NCBI GenBank assembly: GCA_949358305.1
Contig: OX442314.1
Location: 16,299,060 to 16,363,059, forward strand
Origin: Strigamia acuminata
Lineage: Eukaryota > Arthropoda > Chilopoda > Geophilomorpha > Linotaeniidae
Direction of reading: 5' to 3'
DNA: 64,000 bases
Of this stretch, positions 47,104 through 59,658 are shown piece by piece (the stretch's first letter is position 1; every line of letters begins with the position of its first letter). Below the pieces are notes generated by a model. The model did no database searches, was not told the DNA's origin, and saw nothing but the letters and a program-made list of their open reading frames with translations. Position numbers and translations under genes: made by a program.

Positions 47104-48583
47104 ATGTTTTCTCGACTACTCGTCATTTTGACACTTTCTCGCGTTATTTACTACGAAGATATCAATGCGGAGCCTGTCACATCCATAACGAAGCCGCCGT
47201 GCTCCAACGGCAACGTGTACGGATCTTTAAACGAATGCATGACGGAATGCCGCAACAACGCGTTCATTTCATCGTCCGACGGGGATTTCCGGTACAAAGT
47301 TTTACAACTTTCGGCTAACGACTTTTTAATATCCGAGAACGGTTTGCTCGTCACCGATCTTTCGATCCGCAAACTACCAACGAGTGACTACGTACTGCAC
47401 AATTCCACAGCACGAATTTGCTACCCGTTCGACCGGGATTTTATCAACTGCGTCAAATGGTCGCTTGCAGAAGACGAATTCACTCTGAGCAACGACTCGC
47501 AACACCTATGGTGGTCCGGGTACAACAAAACTTTTCCGTGGGACCAGTTTTTCACGATTGGTGACGGCACGCTGGCCATCGTCTGCATGCACCCGAGTGC
47601 GAGCGCGCATCGGGAAGCTTTAGAGCTGGCAGACAAATGGTTTCTCGCCGTACACATGTTATCAGCCATCAGTCTCGTTGTCACTTTCGTTTGCTGCGTG
47701 CGCTTTCCCGCGCTCAATGTGCGGCGCAATTACAACCTCCTTTGCCACATGTGCGTCATGTCCGTCGCCTACTGGACTCTGGTGATCGAGCACTTTATGC
47801 GACAAAAAGAAACGTCGTCCGCCGCTTGTCTGGTCATCGCTTTTGTAAAGCAATTCGCGTTCCTCGCCACTTTTTTCTGGATCAACGTGCAAGCGATCGA
47901 TCTCTACCTGCGATTCAACCGAATGTGCGTCAATTCGTCCACAGCTATGAACACGCGTCGCTTCGTCTACTATTCCGTGTACGCGTGGGGTTTTCCGTTC
48001 GCGGTGTCGTGCGTCACGCTGGGGATGGCCATGTCGAGAGAGTCGCCGTCGATTCGGCCCAACTGGCAAGAATTATGCTGGTTTGACGCCCACTATAAGC
48101 TGACCGCTTTGCTCTACTTCTACGCGCTCATCGCCGTCATCTTGGTGGTTAATATCGTGTTGTTCGCTTTGACCATTTGGAAACTGTACAGCGTGGGCAA
48201 AAGTGTGGCCAAAGTCAACGAGCAAATTCACAAACAGCTGTAAGTATTTCATCGGTCAATTTTTAATGTAAATTGATCGATTTTTGTGCTTTAGGTTGCA
48301 GCTGTGCATCAAATTGTTCATTATCATGGGCCTGTGTTGGACCTTGGAAGTTATTTCGTGGGCTGCAGGGGGCGAGGAGAAGTATTGGTATTTTACGGAC
48401 GGAATAAATGGACTGCAAGGTGTTTTCATCCTCGTCATCTACCTGTGCAAACCAATGTACTTGCGCAAAGTGTTCGAATCGAAATATTGGCTTACCAAAT
48501 GGGGACGTCGGCGCATTAGTGTAGTGCAGCAAAAAGAACATTCGAGCACGACTTCGCTGCAAACATCGCAAACAGCATTTTAA
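47104..48583 (+). CDS. Methuselah-like family B GPCR
   Basis: Two exons (47104-48239 and 48295-48583) give 474 codons. There is a signal peptide (1-17, LLVILTLSRVIYY) and a Cys-containing ectodomain of about 160 residues, with NxS/T glycosylation sites (HNSTA, SNDSQ, YNKTF). Seven membrane helices follow (WFLAVHMLSAISLVVTFVCC as helix 1; FAFLATFFWINVQAIDLYLRF as helix 3). The last helix contains NGLQGVFILVIYLCKP, typical of secretin/adhesion-type receptors. The second exon carries helices 6-7 and the tail. Helix 3 with FFWINVQA and the arrangement resemble arthropod Methuselah-like receptors, so I place it there; the ligand is unknown. It has GC-rich codons and one intron, unlike neighbours. 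Confidence 0.8.
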
Positions 48584-48786
48584 ATGAAGCATTAAAATAA
48601 AACAAATGTCCAGGTCGTTGATGTCATTATCAACATGGCTGCGCCCAGTGATTGCTAGTGAACAATAACAAAACTGGACATTGAACATCATCGCTTTTGA
48701 CTTTAATGTTTTAGAAATATAAATGTATACCTAAATCCAATTCATTATACTATACAGAATTATACATCTATAGGCCTATTATTTTA

Positions 48787-49484
48787 TTACTTTTTGAACA
48801 TTTTCCACGGCGGACTTTTCATCTTCATCATTTGAGTACCCACAAAATACACCGTCGTGAGAAATAAAGAAAGTTTTACAAATATTAAAAAAACTTGAAC
48901 TATTGAGACTAATAATGCGACAGCAATCAATCCGCGATATACAGGGTGATTGACTTTCGAGTTATAAAGTCTCCAATATGATTGGATTTGCGCAAAACTG
49001 AAATAAACAAAACGAAATATTCTCACTTTAAATTTACTTGGCGGTTATCGTAATTGAACCAAACGGACAAACCCTTTGTTGATTAAATCATCACTTTGCT
49101 GAACAGATTGCTGATTTAATTGATCATCATATATTTTTTTTGATTCCAATTGACTTAAAGTTCTGTAGGCCTCAGTGAGTTTTACAAATTCTGCGCGACT
49201 TTCTCCATCTTGTTGCTGTTTGTCAGCATGAAACTAGAAAGGTGTTAAAACGAATAATACAGTTATTTATTTTTATTTTAATCTTAAAACTACTTTTTTG
49301 GAAAGTTTGTTGTAAGATTCTTTAATCTCTTCACTAGTTGCATTTCTGTTCACTTTAAGAATGTCATAGTGGGTTTTAGAGAGCCATCTGAAAACGAAGT
49401 TTTAGGAAATGATAGTATTTGTTGTTGTCATTTTTCTCACTTAACACTTTTGGCGAGTCGACCAAGCGATTTCAATAGAGTCAT
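48787..49484 (-). CDS. DNAJC4-like membrane protein (copy c), HPD motif altered
   Basis: This is the third paralogue. Exon 1 (49441-49484) and exon 2 (49294-49387, again 94 bp) match the other copies: a basic N-terminus (MTLLKSLGRLAKSV), then WLSKTHYDILKVNRNAT and YNKLSKK. Exon 3 begins at 49233, where the J-domain HPD is FHADKQQQ: proline is replaced by alanine. The final exon ends at the TAA 48787-48789 and carries two adjacent hydrophobic segments (GLIAVALLVSIVQVFLIF and LSLFLTTVYFVG). The exon 3/4 junction is unclear: a 39-bp intron or a weak donor further upstream would both work. HPD is needed to stimulate Hsp70, so this copy may be a co-chaperone that has lost or changed that function. 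Confidence 0.75.
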
Positions 49485-50156
49485 ATCGAAAATTTACAAC
49501 ATTTTCCTACCCAGTCTTCCATCTTTTAAAATTTCATTTCTGTATCTATCATTTTTTCTATTTTCTATTTGTTCTAGGTGGGCCAAACTAAAGACTAACT
49601 CTTCCGAAAAGCATGACAATGATCTAGGATTGCATCATCGTTGAAAACACCAAAGGTTTGTTGCTTTGTTGCACGTTATGTATGCAGAACTGCCCCTGCG
49701 AGGCTTCCCTTTTACACACGAGTATATATGTTTTTGGTTTTACGTTGTAAATTTAAATTTTTAAAATTATTTTATTTGTTTTCATGGGGTTTCTTAGATT
49801 ATTGACAAGTTAATGATAATGACAAACAGTTTTATTTGTAATTTCTCTCACAAATTTCAACAAAAAAGAAGAAAAAAAAGAGAAACTGAATGACTTTATT
49901 ATTTTATAGCCGCGATGTAGTCGATCGCTTACTCAAACCACTACATGATCGTGATCTTGACCTAGGAATGCAAATATTTGATTAAATGCAAACTTTACAA
50001 TTAGTTACGACTTGAATACTGTTGTTTTCCTTTTTCCGAGAATATAGTACTGATAATACGCTGAGATTTTTGCAATGTTAAATTTTCCACTTCGTAGCAG
50101 GGAATAAATTTGTGGATAATAGTTAACTATTGAAAAATAAAGTAGCGAGTCTATTT
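49485..50156. other. Spacer DNAJC4c - WD-repeat gene
   Basis: AT-rich DNA with no supported gene. An alternative last exon of the WD-repeat gene (frame at 50008-50100 on the minus strand) may lie at its end. Confidence 0.35.
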
Positions 50157-53100
50157 TTAAAAAAGAAGAAAAAAAAACATTTTTTGCATAATTACGCTTT
50201 TTCTCAATTCTTCCTGTGTTATCGTGGGTACATCTGCAGAACTTTTTTCCGGGAGAACGAAGCACTCGCCCAAAGGAGGGCCGTAATTTGTTTCAGTAAT
50301 AATTTTTCTGGACATTTTTCGTGCAGCCAAAGTGTGTGTTGTTAGCGCATCAAGATTTTCGGGTTCACCTAGCAGCTTTTTATTTCGCTTCGTCAATATA
50401 ATACGCAAGTAATAGAGAAGGAAGAGCTCTCGAATTTTCCACCATCGTTTGCTTAAACCCGAAAACAAAACCTAATAAATTGATAAAAATGTGAATTCAA
50501 GTTCTTTAACACAAATTGGTTGAATTTAACTCGTAAAGTTGTAGCTGAACAAACTCTTCGAACATCTCCCGGTACTTTTCGATCTTTCAATTTGACTGGT
50601 GGTGTTATCAGCTTAATTAAATCCCAATCTCGCGGATCACCAAAGATTCCAATGAATCGACCGTGCAATGTCCACAAACGCACTGATTGATCACTGCTGG
50701 ATGTAATTATCATTTCTTTGCTTTCGACCAAAACAATCTTTAACCAATTCAAACAATTACAAAAGATAATTTTCGTTTTCTCACCAAACTCAACTCACTC
50801 CGCTAATTGCTCGAACATGCGCCTGATAACTGCTAAGCAGCGTGGGATGTTCAACCGTAAGATTGTCCGACAGTTCGTACGGGGTAAAACAGTCCAATTT
50901 TCCCTCAGCCTTGTCGGAAACCTTTTTTAATTTAGGTCGACAAAATGGAAACCTCGAAACTTCGGGAGCTACAATACTTCTAGCTTTGAAGTGATAAACG
51001 TCGAGGCAGTAATAGCGAATATACCAAACTCGCATAAAACCTTTGGTATCACCTGCAAAGTGTAAAAAAAAAAAACATTATTGCGAAGTATAATTAACAA
51101 CATCCAAAACTGACCCGTGATTAGGTACTTATTTTGACTGTCAGTTGCCATGCAAGTCGTGTAATGGTGTTCTCCCATCACACTAGCAAACACGGCGAGT
51201 GCTGCGGCCGGTGACGTCGTGGACCAAACCTGAGAAATGCGAAAACTTATTTAAATTACGATCATTTTAGTATTTGAAAATGTCACTTGAATTCTGCCCC
51301 TGACGTCTGCGGCGAAGAGATTCCCAACGCGGGGTTTTGCTACGCGACTTTCCAAACACAGAATGCACACGCACGCACTTTGACTTTCTGCCGCGCCAAG
51401 ATTGCTATAAGGTTTGTAGACTCTAGCCTTTGATCTTGCTCGAGGTCTTGATGACTTTTGACTTTTTGTTTCTCGTTCCCGAAGTAGATTGGCCGAACTA
51501 CTTCTGAAAATTAAATTAAATTTAAAAAAAAATAAAATTTATTATTTGGATGCATTTTACTTGGTTTGTAGGGAGAGCACCGATTTCGATCTGGCTGAAG
51601 AGCGACTACTAGCAGAAGATAACCGTGCTGCCACGTGAAATGTTTGCTGGGTGAGATAACGGGATAATGTAAAGGATTGCCGTAACTCGTTTTCAATATG
51701 CCAGATGCTGATATCTCCATCCCACGAACAGCTGATCAGTGTATCGGTGTACAGATGCGATAAACACATTATATCGTCAGTATGATGAATATGCCACATC
51801 TATTACGCCAAAAGACGGAAGAAAATAGCAGTGTATGTTGATAAAAAGTGAACAGTTTTATCAATGTCAAAAAATACTACATTCACTTTGAGCGCTTCCT
51901 GCGTTATGTCGCAGGAATATATCCGTCTGCTCCAGCCGGCGAAGTAAATATGATCATTTATTGACATGAGCGTCAGGATATTTTGTTTGTCAGGAATCAT
52001 AACACTGTTAATCAGCGTACAACCGCTTCCCAAGTTCCAGATTTTTAAATAGCCATCCGCACCGCATGTGATTAGTCTTTTTCCACTTTCATCCAAACAT
52101 ACGGCAGAAATTCCTGCAGGAATCTCCACTCCATCTCGCTGTATGACATGGGCATGCTGAACCTACATAAATATCACGAATTAATACCATTAGAAATACT
52201 GCAAATTGTTATATGTATAAGTACTTGAACAACGCGATGTCCACTATCGAGATCCCATATTGTAATTAATCCGTATTGGCAAACACTCACGATTTGATTG
52301 AACAGTTCGCTGTATACGATTCCAGTGACGGGTGTTGGGTGACTAACAAAAACGTCAATGTTGCTACTCAATAAATCTTAAAAAATATTTTTCGTTAATT
52401 TTTTTTTATTGGAAGTGGGCTTTTTGAGCTTAGTCTAACCACATTCTCTCGCAAGTTGTTGAATAATACACACGTTGTTAGCCGCTATGAATAGCAGGCG
52501 CTTGTAAGTGTTGTGGTAAGCCGACGAAATGGGAGATGATCCGAGCTGAATGTTAATTAATGAAATATTTTGAATGCATTTCTCTTCCTTCATGTCCCAA
52601 ACCTGCGTAAATATGTCTAGAAATTGAAAACAATTGATTTTCTATTTTTTAATTTCAGACTTTGAGCATTTTGTCCGTTGATATGCTGAAAATTTGATCG
52701 TCAGGAAAAGACAAGAAAGTGACGGGGCTGCCATGGCCTACGAAACTCATCATGGGTTTGCTCGTGATGTGTGGGTTCCAAATTCGTATTAGTCTGTCTA
52801 TGCCACCGGTTGCCAATAAATTGTATTCGGCATTAAAGTCAAAACAGTTGATACCGCGAGGAACGTTGAAAGACCAGTCTCCTTTGGCAAGTAGCCCTTG
52901 TGGGATTAAAACTAAGGATCCTCGAGAAGTGCTTGAACAAGACATAACTGATTTTAAAAACGGTTCGTATCGTAACTGAAAAGTTTTCATTTTGTATTTA
53001 TATTTGAACGATGTAGACAAATGAGTCGGTGTTGATTTTACCTGTTTTATCCAATCGCTGTGCAAGTGTTTGTATTTGATCACGTGGATGAAAGATTTCG

Positions 53101-54216
53101 TCCCAGACATTATTTCGCTCATTCGAATAGTTTGAATTCTGTTTTTACTCGGATGCGGTCCAAAAGCGTTGTTGACGATGCAGTCTGTGAAGTTCATGAC
53201 GATTACTGAGCCTGAAGTATCAGCTAAGAGTAGAATGCCAAAATTTGGCTCCAAACGATCACACCAATAACTCATTGTCGTGACTGTTGCGACGACGCCA
53301 GTCAAAATAAACAGGAGATCGAGGTTTTGCGAGTCGAAAAATCGTAGGCAGTCGTCCGAACACGTAGTTCCGATCATATTTACATTTGGCATGCTCACCT
53401 AAGCGAGACAATAAACGAATTTTATACAAGTGACAAGTGTTTCTTTTAAGTTTAAACTCTCAACTGACCATATCCAGTAATAAAGTTTTCACTTTTCGAA
53501 ATAATGACATTGGTTCGTTAATATTTATCGATTTAGCCAATTTCCAAGATGGACTCCACGCAGCTAAAGTTCCGTCTCTGCTTATCGTTACGTAGCGCAG
53601 ATGACCCAAGTCTTTTTCAGACACCTGGGCCGGGATTAAGGGCACCGTGTCAATTCGGCAAATTATGTCTTCGTGAATATCCTGAAATCAAAATTAAACT
53701 GGTAAATATTTATAAGTATTTGTTTATTTTTCTATTTTATAATTTTACAGCATGAATTATCCGAAAAGTTTCGGATACAGCTGCTTCAATGCTGGACCCG
53801 ATCAATACTCTTCGATTTTTAACTTCGATTTCGTTTTGTAGATATAATAAAAGTGAATTCCAAGTTGAAACACCTGTGGATTTAAAATCTAGCCGGGTAA
53901 AAATTTCTTCTAATTCACTCTGGTCGACATTTGGTACGATATAATCATTCATGACCTTAAAAAGTTAAAAGGAATTAAAGTTGTACGGTATCTAGTCACT
54001 CTGTAAGCATTAAACTCACATCTTGGAATTCATGAAAATTAAATTCTCCTCTCACTCCTTTTATTGATGTTACATTTGAGAATTGTTCCGCTAAAGACTG
54101 GAAATATAGGGGATCCAAGACTGTGTGCAGTTGAAATCTACGGGGAACAAAAAAAATATATTGACATTGCTAAGTTTACGCCAGCGCATAAATGTTTACT
54201 TTGGATTAGCAGCCAT
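50157..54216 (-). CDS. EF-hand/WD-repeat protein (WDR49/WDR64 type)
   Basis: A large WD40 protein with an N-terminal EF-hand-like region, of the kind found with motile cilia. The start is a 17-bp coding exon (54200-54216, MAANPK), then 54020-54137, 53749-53955, 53469-53681, 53041-53398 and about nine more. EF-hand-like helices lie in ELEEIFTRLDFKSTGVSTW. WD units include YVTISRDGTLAAW, GTTCSDDCLRFFDS, FDFNAEYNLLATGGIDRLIRIW, VSVCQYGLITIWDL, LITCGADGYLKIWNL, DTLISCSWDGDISIWHI and IITSSSDQSVRLWTL, followed by FGDPRDWDL typical of this group. The C-terminal end is uncertain: it stops at 50157 if the last exon is read through, or is spliced to a short exon ending near 50008. It is divergent from TTC27 across 389 bp. 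Confidence 0.8.
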
Positions 54217-54605
54217 GCTGGTATTTTAATTTTGATTCAATTTCATTTATATGGTGGGATTGGAATGTCATTCAGTCTAACATAATTTGGAAAATGAAAA
54301 TGAAAATGAATGAATAAATAAAAGAATGATTGATAATTGATGATAATTCGACCATTCCGCCATCCGCCATGAACGAAAATGCTATGCAACCGTAGTCGCA
54401 ATAAAACAAATTTCAAATTTACTGCCTTTATTTGCGGGGTAGCTGATTTGCTGAATCTTGGACCGCTTGAACGTCATGTAACATAGAATGAGCATAACTA
54501 ATGTAAAACGAATCTTACGTCAACTGTGTTCTGATTTTTTTTCGCCATCTAGCGGGATTAAAAATAAGCAGAAACATGACTGACTTGTGAGAGAACTTTG
54601 TAACC
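54217..54605. promoter_or_regulatory. Divergent upstream region WD-repeat / TTC27
   Basis: 389 bp lie between two divergent start codons. The region is AT-rich and includes a CGCCATCTAGCGG word at about 54542-54554. The shared promoter is inferred from position. Confidence 0.35.
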
Positions 54606-57600
54606 ATGTGCTCGATGGGTTCTGATCTATTAGAAGTTGAAATTCAGCTTTTGCTAGGCAAAAGCGAAAATAAATTTCGTGGAACTTGTAAGTTTTTATT
54701 TTCTTTTAAGGTATTTGCAAGTGATTTATCGGAATTTCTTCGTTCTCGTTTATAATAATAGGTGATAATTTGGAGGCTTTAACATCTGCCTTTTGTGACG
54801 GCCAATTTGAAGACTGTATTGGCAGTGAATTACTGACACAATTATGGAAATATGAAATTCCTGCCAAAAGCGACTCGTTAGAAAAAGACGTGTGTAATTG
54901 TGTTGACAATTTTGTAAGAAATGGTGAAGATAAAGCATCACGGTAGAACTATTTTAATACCAATTGATCGTTTCCTTTATTTATTAATATTATTTTTTTT
55001 AGGGAGTTGATAGTTCTAATTTATGGAGCTTCAGCTTTGCAGTTGTTTGTGCAAGATAATTGGACTGGTCCTGCCATTTCGTCTGTACCTGCTGATAATT
55101 TGAAGAGTTTTATTAGGGACATTATAGAAAAAACTGATTTGTTTCCCCAAAATGATGTCGTAAGTTTGAGTGATATATACATATATACATAAACCGAGAA
55201 ATATTTATAATTGTATTTTCTATTTTGTTTTATCTAGGAAAAAGCATTTTATGATCAAGCTGTTAAATTTTTGTGTGTAGATGGGTCATTGTATCCAAAG
55301 ATTAAATCTCCGGAATATTTGTGGTTGGCGAGAGTTTTGTTGTGTTTGAATTCGAATTCAATCGCCATTTCTCGGGTAAATTAGACAAAAAGTTTGAATC
55401 TTTAAAAATATATTTTTTTTAATTAATTTTTTAAAGACATTCTTCTGGTGGGCTTTACGTTGCACTCAAATCCATCAAATGATGCTCGATGAAAAATCAC
55501 CAACTCTTCATTCTGAAGCAATTTCATACATCGACAAAGGAATGTTAAATGAATCCGTTATGGAAAATGAGAAATATCGGTATAAGTTTTTACAAAACTT
55601 TAATTATTATGTTTTTTTTTAATTCTGTTGACTTTGTTAACAGCCGCTTGCAGATAGAATTTCATTTAGAATGTTCGTCAGCATTTTTGTGCTATTTCGA
55701 ATCGAAAAAATCGGAGGAACACTTACATAGTGCCTTAAAAGCAGCTGGACTTGGTGTCAGTTTAACGGGTATGTCTTTCGTAAATTAAGTTTGATTGTTT
55801 GCTTTAATTATTAATTTATGAAAAAAAAAATTAGGTGCATTGGGAAAGCGAACTTACTTTCAACAGACTGCTAAAGCTCAATTGAAATTGAATATCAAAA
55901 GAAACTTTCCCGAAGAAAGTGTTAACACACATCCAATGGAGCTTCCAAAGGTAATCACATAAAAAAAATCAAAGTTTATTTAATTTACCAATTTTTTTCC
56001 AGGATATTTTATTAAACGATGGTACGCGTCGAGAGAAAATTTCTTTTTCAAATGATGACGACAATGTACAAGAAAATTTGTCTCCGGAGGAGCAAGCTAT
56101 TATACTCAGTCTTTAGTAAAACAAAAACTACATAAAGAAAAATTCAATAACTAATTGATCTCTCAGTTCTCAGATTCAAAACACAAATCCAGTTCACCGA
56201 CTAATGGATGAAGAATTGATGGCTTACTTAAACGTAATATAAATTAGCAATATTTTAAACGGGAAAAAAATCCTTAATGTTCCGTTGTTTTAGGTCGTGA
56301 TGTCTCATCCAAAGATTTGGTCAGTACAAACAAAAGCACTATTTTTACGTTCGCAATTAGAAGCCAGACACAGCAAATCGACAGAACGTTCGATGATGCA
56401 ATTTCAAGTATTTAATTGTAATTATCCCTGTGTTTATGACTGTTATATCGTATTATTTGATTCGAATTTTAGGAATTAGTAAGTGTTTTTAGCAAAACAG
56501 AACCAAATTTAGGAGATAGATTACATTTGTTTTATTCGGTCTGTTTACCACCAATTTGGAAATTGGAGGTAAATATAATTGACTTACATTTGATAGTTTT
56601 AAGCTATGAATATTTTTTTTTCCTCCAAGAACAAGTTAGCTGATTTACTGTTAAAATTGGGAGCTGTTAGTAGTGCATTGAACATTTATTTAAGACTGGA
56701 AGTTTGGGACAAAGTAATATCGTGTTATCAACTATTAGAAAGGAACAGCCAGGTCAGATTCCTATTGAGGATAAACTATATCTCCGTTATATCATAATGA
56801 TATCATTAATTAATAGGCGGAAGAAATTCTGAGACAACAACTGCAGGTCAATGAAACTCCAAATCTGTGGTGTACTTTGGGCGATGTGACGGACGATCTA
56901 GAATGTTACGAAAAAGCTTGGGAATTGTCGAATGGACGGAGTGCGCGAGCACAGAGATGTTTTGGGCACTATTATTTCGGGAAAAAAGAAGTATTTGTAG
57001 TTCGTTTGCAGGTGGTAATTGAATAACTAATTAACGATTAACGTTTTAGTATAAAGAATGTATTCCGTACTTCACAAAGTCTTTGGAGTTGAACCATTTG
57101 CAACTAGGCGTGTCATCTAATTTGGGATATGCTGCTATGCAAACTGAAGATTGGGAGACTGCGGCATCGGCTTATCGCTGTTGCCTGAATTTAGAACCTG
57201 ATGTATGAAACACCTACCGAGTACCGTAATGATAAGTAGCTTACACAATTTGTTATTGCAGAATTTTCAAGCGTGGAATAATATAGCCAATGTGTATTTA
57301 AAATTAAACCAAAAGTATGTTTGATTTATTACACTTCATGCGTAGATGAGATTAAAAATTGTTTATATTTTAGACCTAGAGCATGGAAAGCACTTCAAGA
57401 AGCCCTGAGATGCGATTTTGATAATTGGCGTATTTGGGAGAATTATATGGTGGTAATATATCGCTGTGAAAGAATTTATTTTTAAAGAAATATTTTAATT
57501 ATAAAATGGTTTTTAGGTTAGTGTTGATTGTCGAGCTTTCGACGAAGGTATTGCCGCGTATCATCGGCTTTTGGAACTAAAAGAAAAACACATTGATATT

Positions 57601-58311
57601 GAGGTGATTAATTGGTTTCCTATTCTTGTAAATGTTTTATTTTATTAATTTATTTATTTTAATTTATAGATATTGGCGCTATTAGCAAACGCTGTTGTAG
57701 AAGATTTACCTGGTAATGATGAATCGATGTCGTTAAAATTGAAGCCCAAATTATTACAGTTGTTTGGGCGGTTGACTTCGCAAGTGACTAGTAACAGTCG
57801 AGTTTGGGACTTGTATGCAAACGTGGTTTCTGTTAATTGCGAAAAGGATGAAATAGTTTTGGAAAAAGTTAGTTCTTCAAGGGGACAATACTAAAAGTGT
57901 TAGTTAACACATTTAACATATTTAATTAGATAATTCAATTAAGGCAGAGAGCCCAACGAATTGCATCACAACAGAAATCTTGGGAGAAGATCGAAGACAC
58001 CTGTGAGGAAGTTGTTGACGTAACTTTGCGATTAGCAGATAATTACTTAAGTTATTGGAACCTTGCATCAGAAGATAAGAAACTTCAAACATTGACATCT
58101 GGAAAATTAATGTTAAGAGGAATAAGCAGTAAACTCAAAGTAAAATTTCAAATAATTTTTTAAATAAAAGAATTCTTTCTTTATTAATTTTTTTTATATT
58201 TAATCACAGAATTGCCAAGAAACCAATTTGACTTCGGATGCTGCACCATATTTGATCCCGCTGATCGGAAAGATCGACATTGTATTAAATAAATTTGAGG
58301 CTTTACAATGA
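54606..58311 (+). CDS. TTC27: TTC27, tetratricopeptide repeat protein
   Basis: TTC27 is a conserved TPR protein related to yeast Emw1; its biochemical role is poorly known. About 16 exons run from the ATG at 54606 (MCSMGSDLLEVE) to the TGA at 58309-58311. Matches to the family occur throughout: GASALQLFVQDNWTGP, FWWALRCTQIHQ, IEFHLECSSAFLCYFE, TGALGKRTYFQ, PEEQAIILSL, MSHPKIWSVQTKALFLRS, WCTLGDV, CYEKAWELSNGRSARAQR, then TPR units LGVSSNLGYAAMQTEDW, FQAWNNIANVYLKLNQ and FDNWRIWENYM. Its stop lies only 23 bp from the stop of JKAMP on the other strand, so the transcripts must overlap. Exon edges in the middle were read by eye from intron consensus. Confidence 0.92.
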
Positions 58312-58334
58312 ATCACACGATTTATTTTTAATAA

Positions 58335-59658
58335 TTATGCTGTGTGCAATTTATGAGGGTCTGTAAATTTGGCTGTTAATATGTAAAACAATCCTGGGAA
58401 TGGAACTAACACTAGGAGAGATAAATTAAAACTTAAATCTTTCAATTGCGTAACTGCTATTATTCCGAATGCATGCAAAGCCCAATGTCCGAGTAAAATT
58501 ACAACGTTTCTGACATCGGATACTGTTGACACTAATAGCGACTTCATAGACTGAAATGAAAGAAATTTTGATCACTTGTACGAATTGCATTGTGGTCTAA
58601 TTACTTGATCCAGACGAAAAGCAAAATGCGCAGCACTGGATACTACAGAGATAATTATTGTGATGTAAGGGAATGAAAAATCTAAAAAAAAAAAATTAAT
58701 AATAATTCTAAATGTAAAAAAAATTATAATTTTTGTTCATATTCTTTACAAATAAGTCCTGCAAAAATTGCTTGTATCAGGCACAAAACTGGAAGAAAAT
58801 ACAATGCTGCGTAAACGGCAACTTTGCCTCTTGTGGGTAATAACTTGGCAACCAGGAAGGGCCGAAACAGCATCATCAGCACTAAACAGAGCGCGTAATA
58901 CACAAAAACGATCGTGTACCTTAAAAAATGAAAAGTTGGCAGCATAAATAAATAAATAAATCATTTCACCATTCTAGCTTACAATGGATACACCGCTTCT
59001 TGCGTACAATGCAGAGTGTGTGTGTAATCAGGACTTGGGTTGTATAGCAATGTGTACCAGTCCGATAACCATCGAACGGGGCACGATGTAATTTTCATTT
59101 CGCCAAATGGATTCGCAAACAATACAGTCAGTACAGCTGCGATTAGCACTTCCATGAAGGCAGATACGTGGAGAACTAAAACTGCTTGAGTGAAACTAGA
59201 ATGATGATAAAATAAAATTATTATCTTTTATTTGCTCTTAGTCAAATTGAATACCTTCTCCTTTTTGCTGCAAAGTCAATACAAAACCAGTGTAAAACAA
59301 GAGGAAGAAATGCCATAAAGGCTAAATACAACCAATCATAAAACTGGGGACTAGTTATGCATTGAATACATTCTGATGTACTGGAATTCACTCGAAATCC
59401 TCTAGGACAGGCCTAAAATATTGTTATTAATTATTATATTCGATCTATGTATACCGGTATTCTTTTAAAATATTTACGCGGCAACTGCTCCATGTTCCAT
59501 TGCCTAGAAATGTTCTGCCACAATAATATCCAGGGCATGATGTAAGCGGTCCTTAAAATGAATTTCAGATTTTTTTAAAAAAAATAGCACAAATTGAAAT
59601 GTCAAGTGTAACTACCTGGCTCGTAATAATGAGAATTGTCATCAAATGCAGACGGCAT
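58335..59658 (-). CDS. JKAMP: JKAMP, JNK1-associated membrane protein
   Basis: JKAMP is a multi-pass ER membrane protein that helps recruit proteasomes and ERAD factors and binds JNK. About seven exons run from the ATG at 59656-59658 to the TAA at 58335-58337. The N-terminus holds the Cys-rich module (PGYYCGRTF, SCRACPRGFRVN, CIQCITSPQFYDWLYL), then membrane helices (FMAFLPLVLHWF). The highly conserved core is SDWYTLLYNPSPDY, LHCTQEAVYPLYTIVFVYYA, LCLVLMMLFRPFLVAK and YAALYFLPVLCLIQA. The end is GHWALHAFGIIAVTQ and LFYILTAKFTDPH. It is divergent from SHQ1 (365 bp). An AATAAA signal on its strand (58321-58326) places its cleavage site inside the TTC27 coding end. Confidence 0.93.

Noticed and set aside
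47637..48086. ORFs on both strands within the GPCR exon
   Set aside because: They are out-of-frame or antisense to a continuous seven-helix receptor frame.
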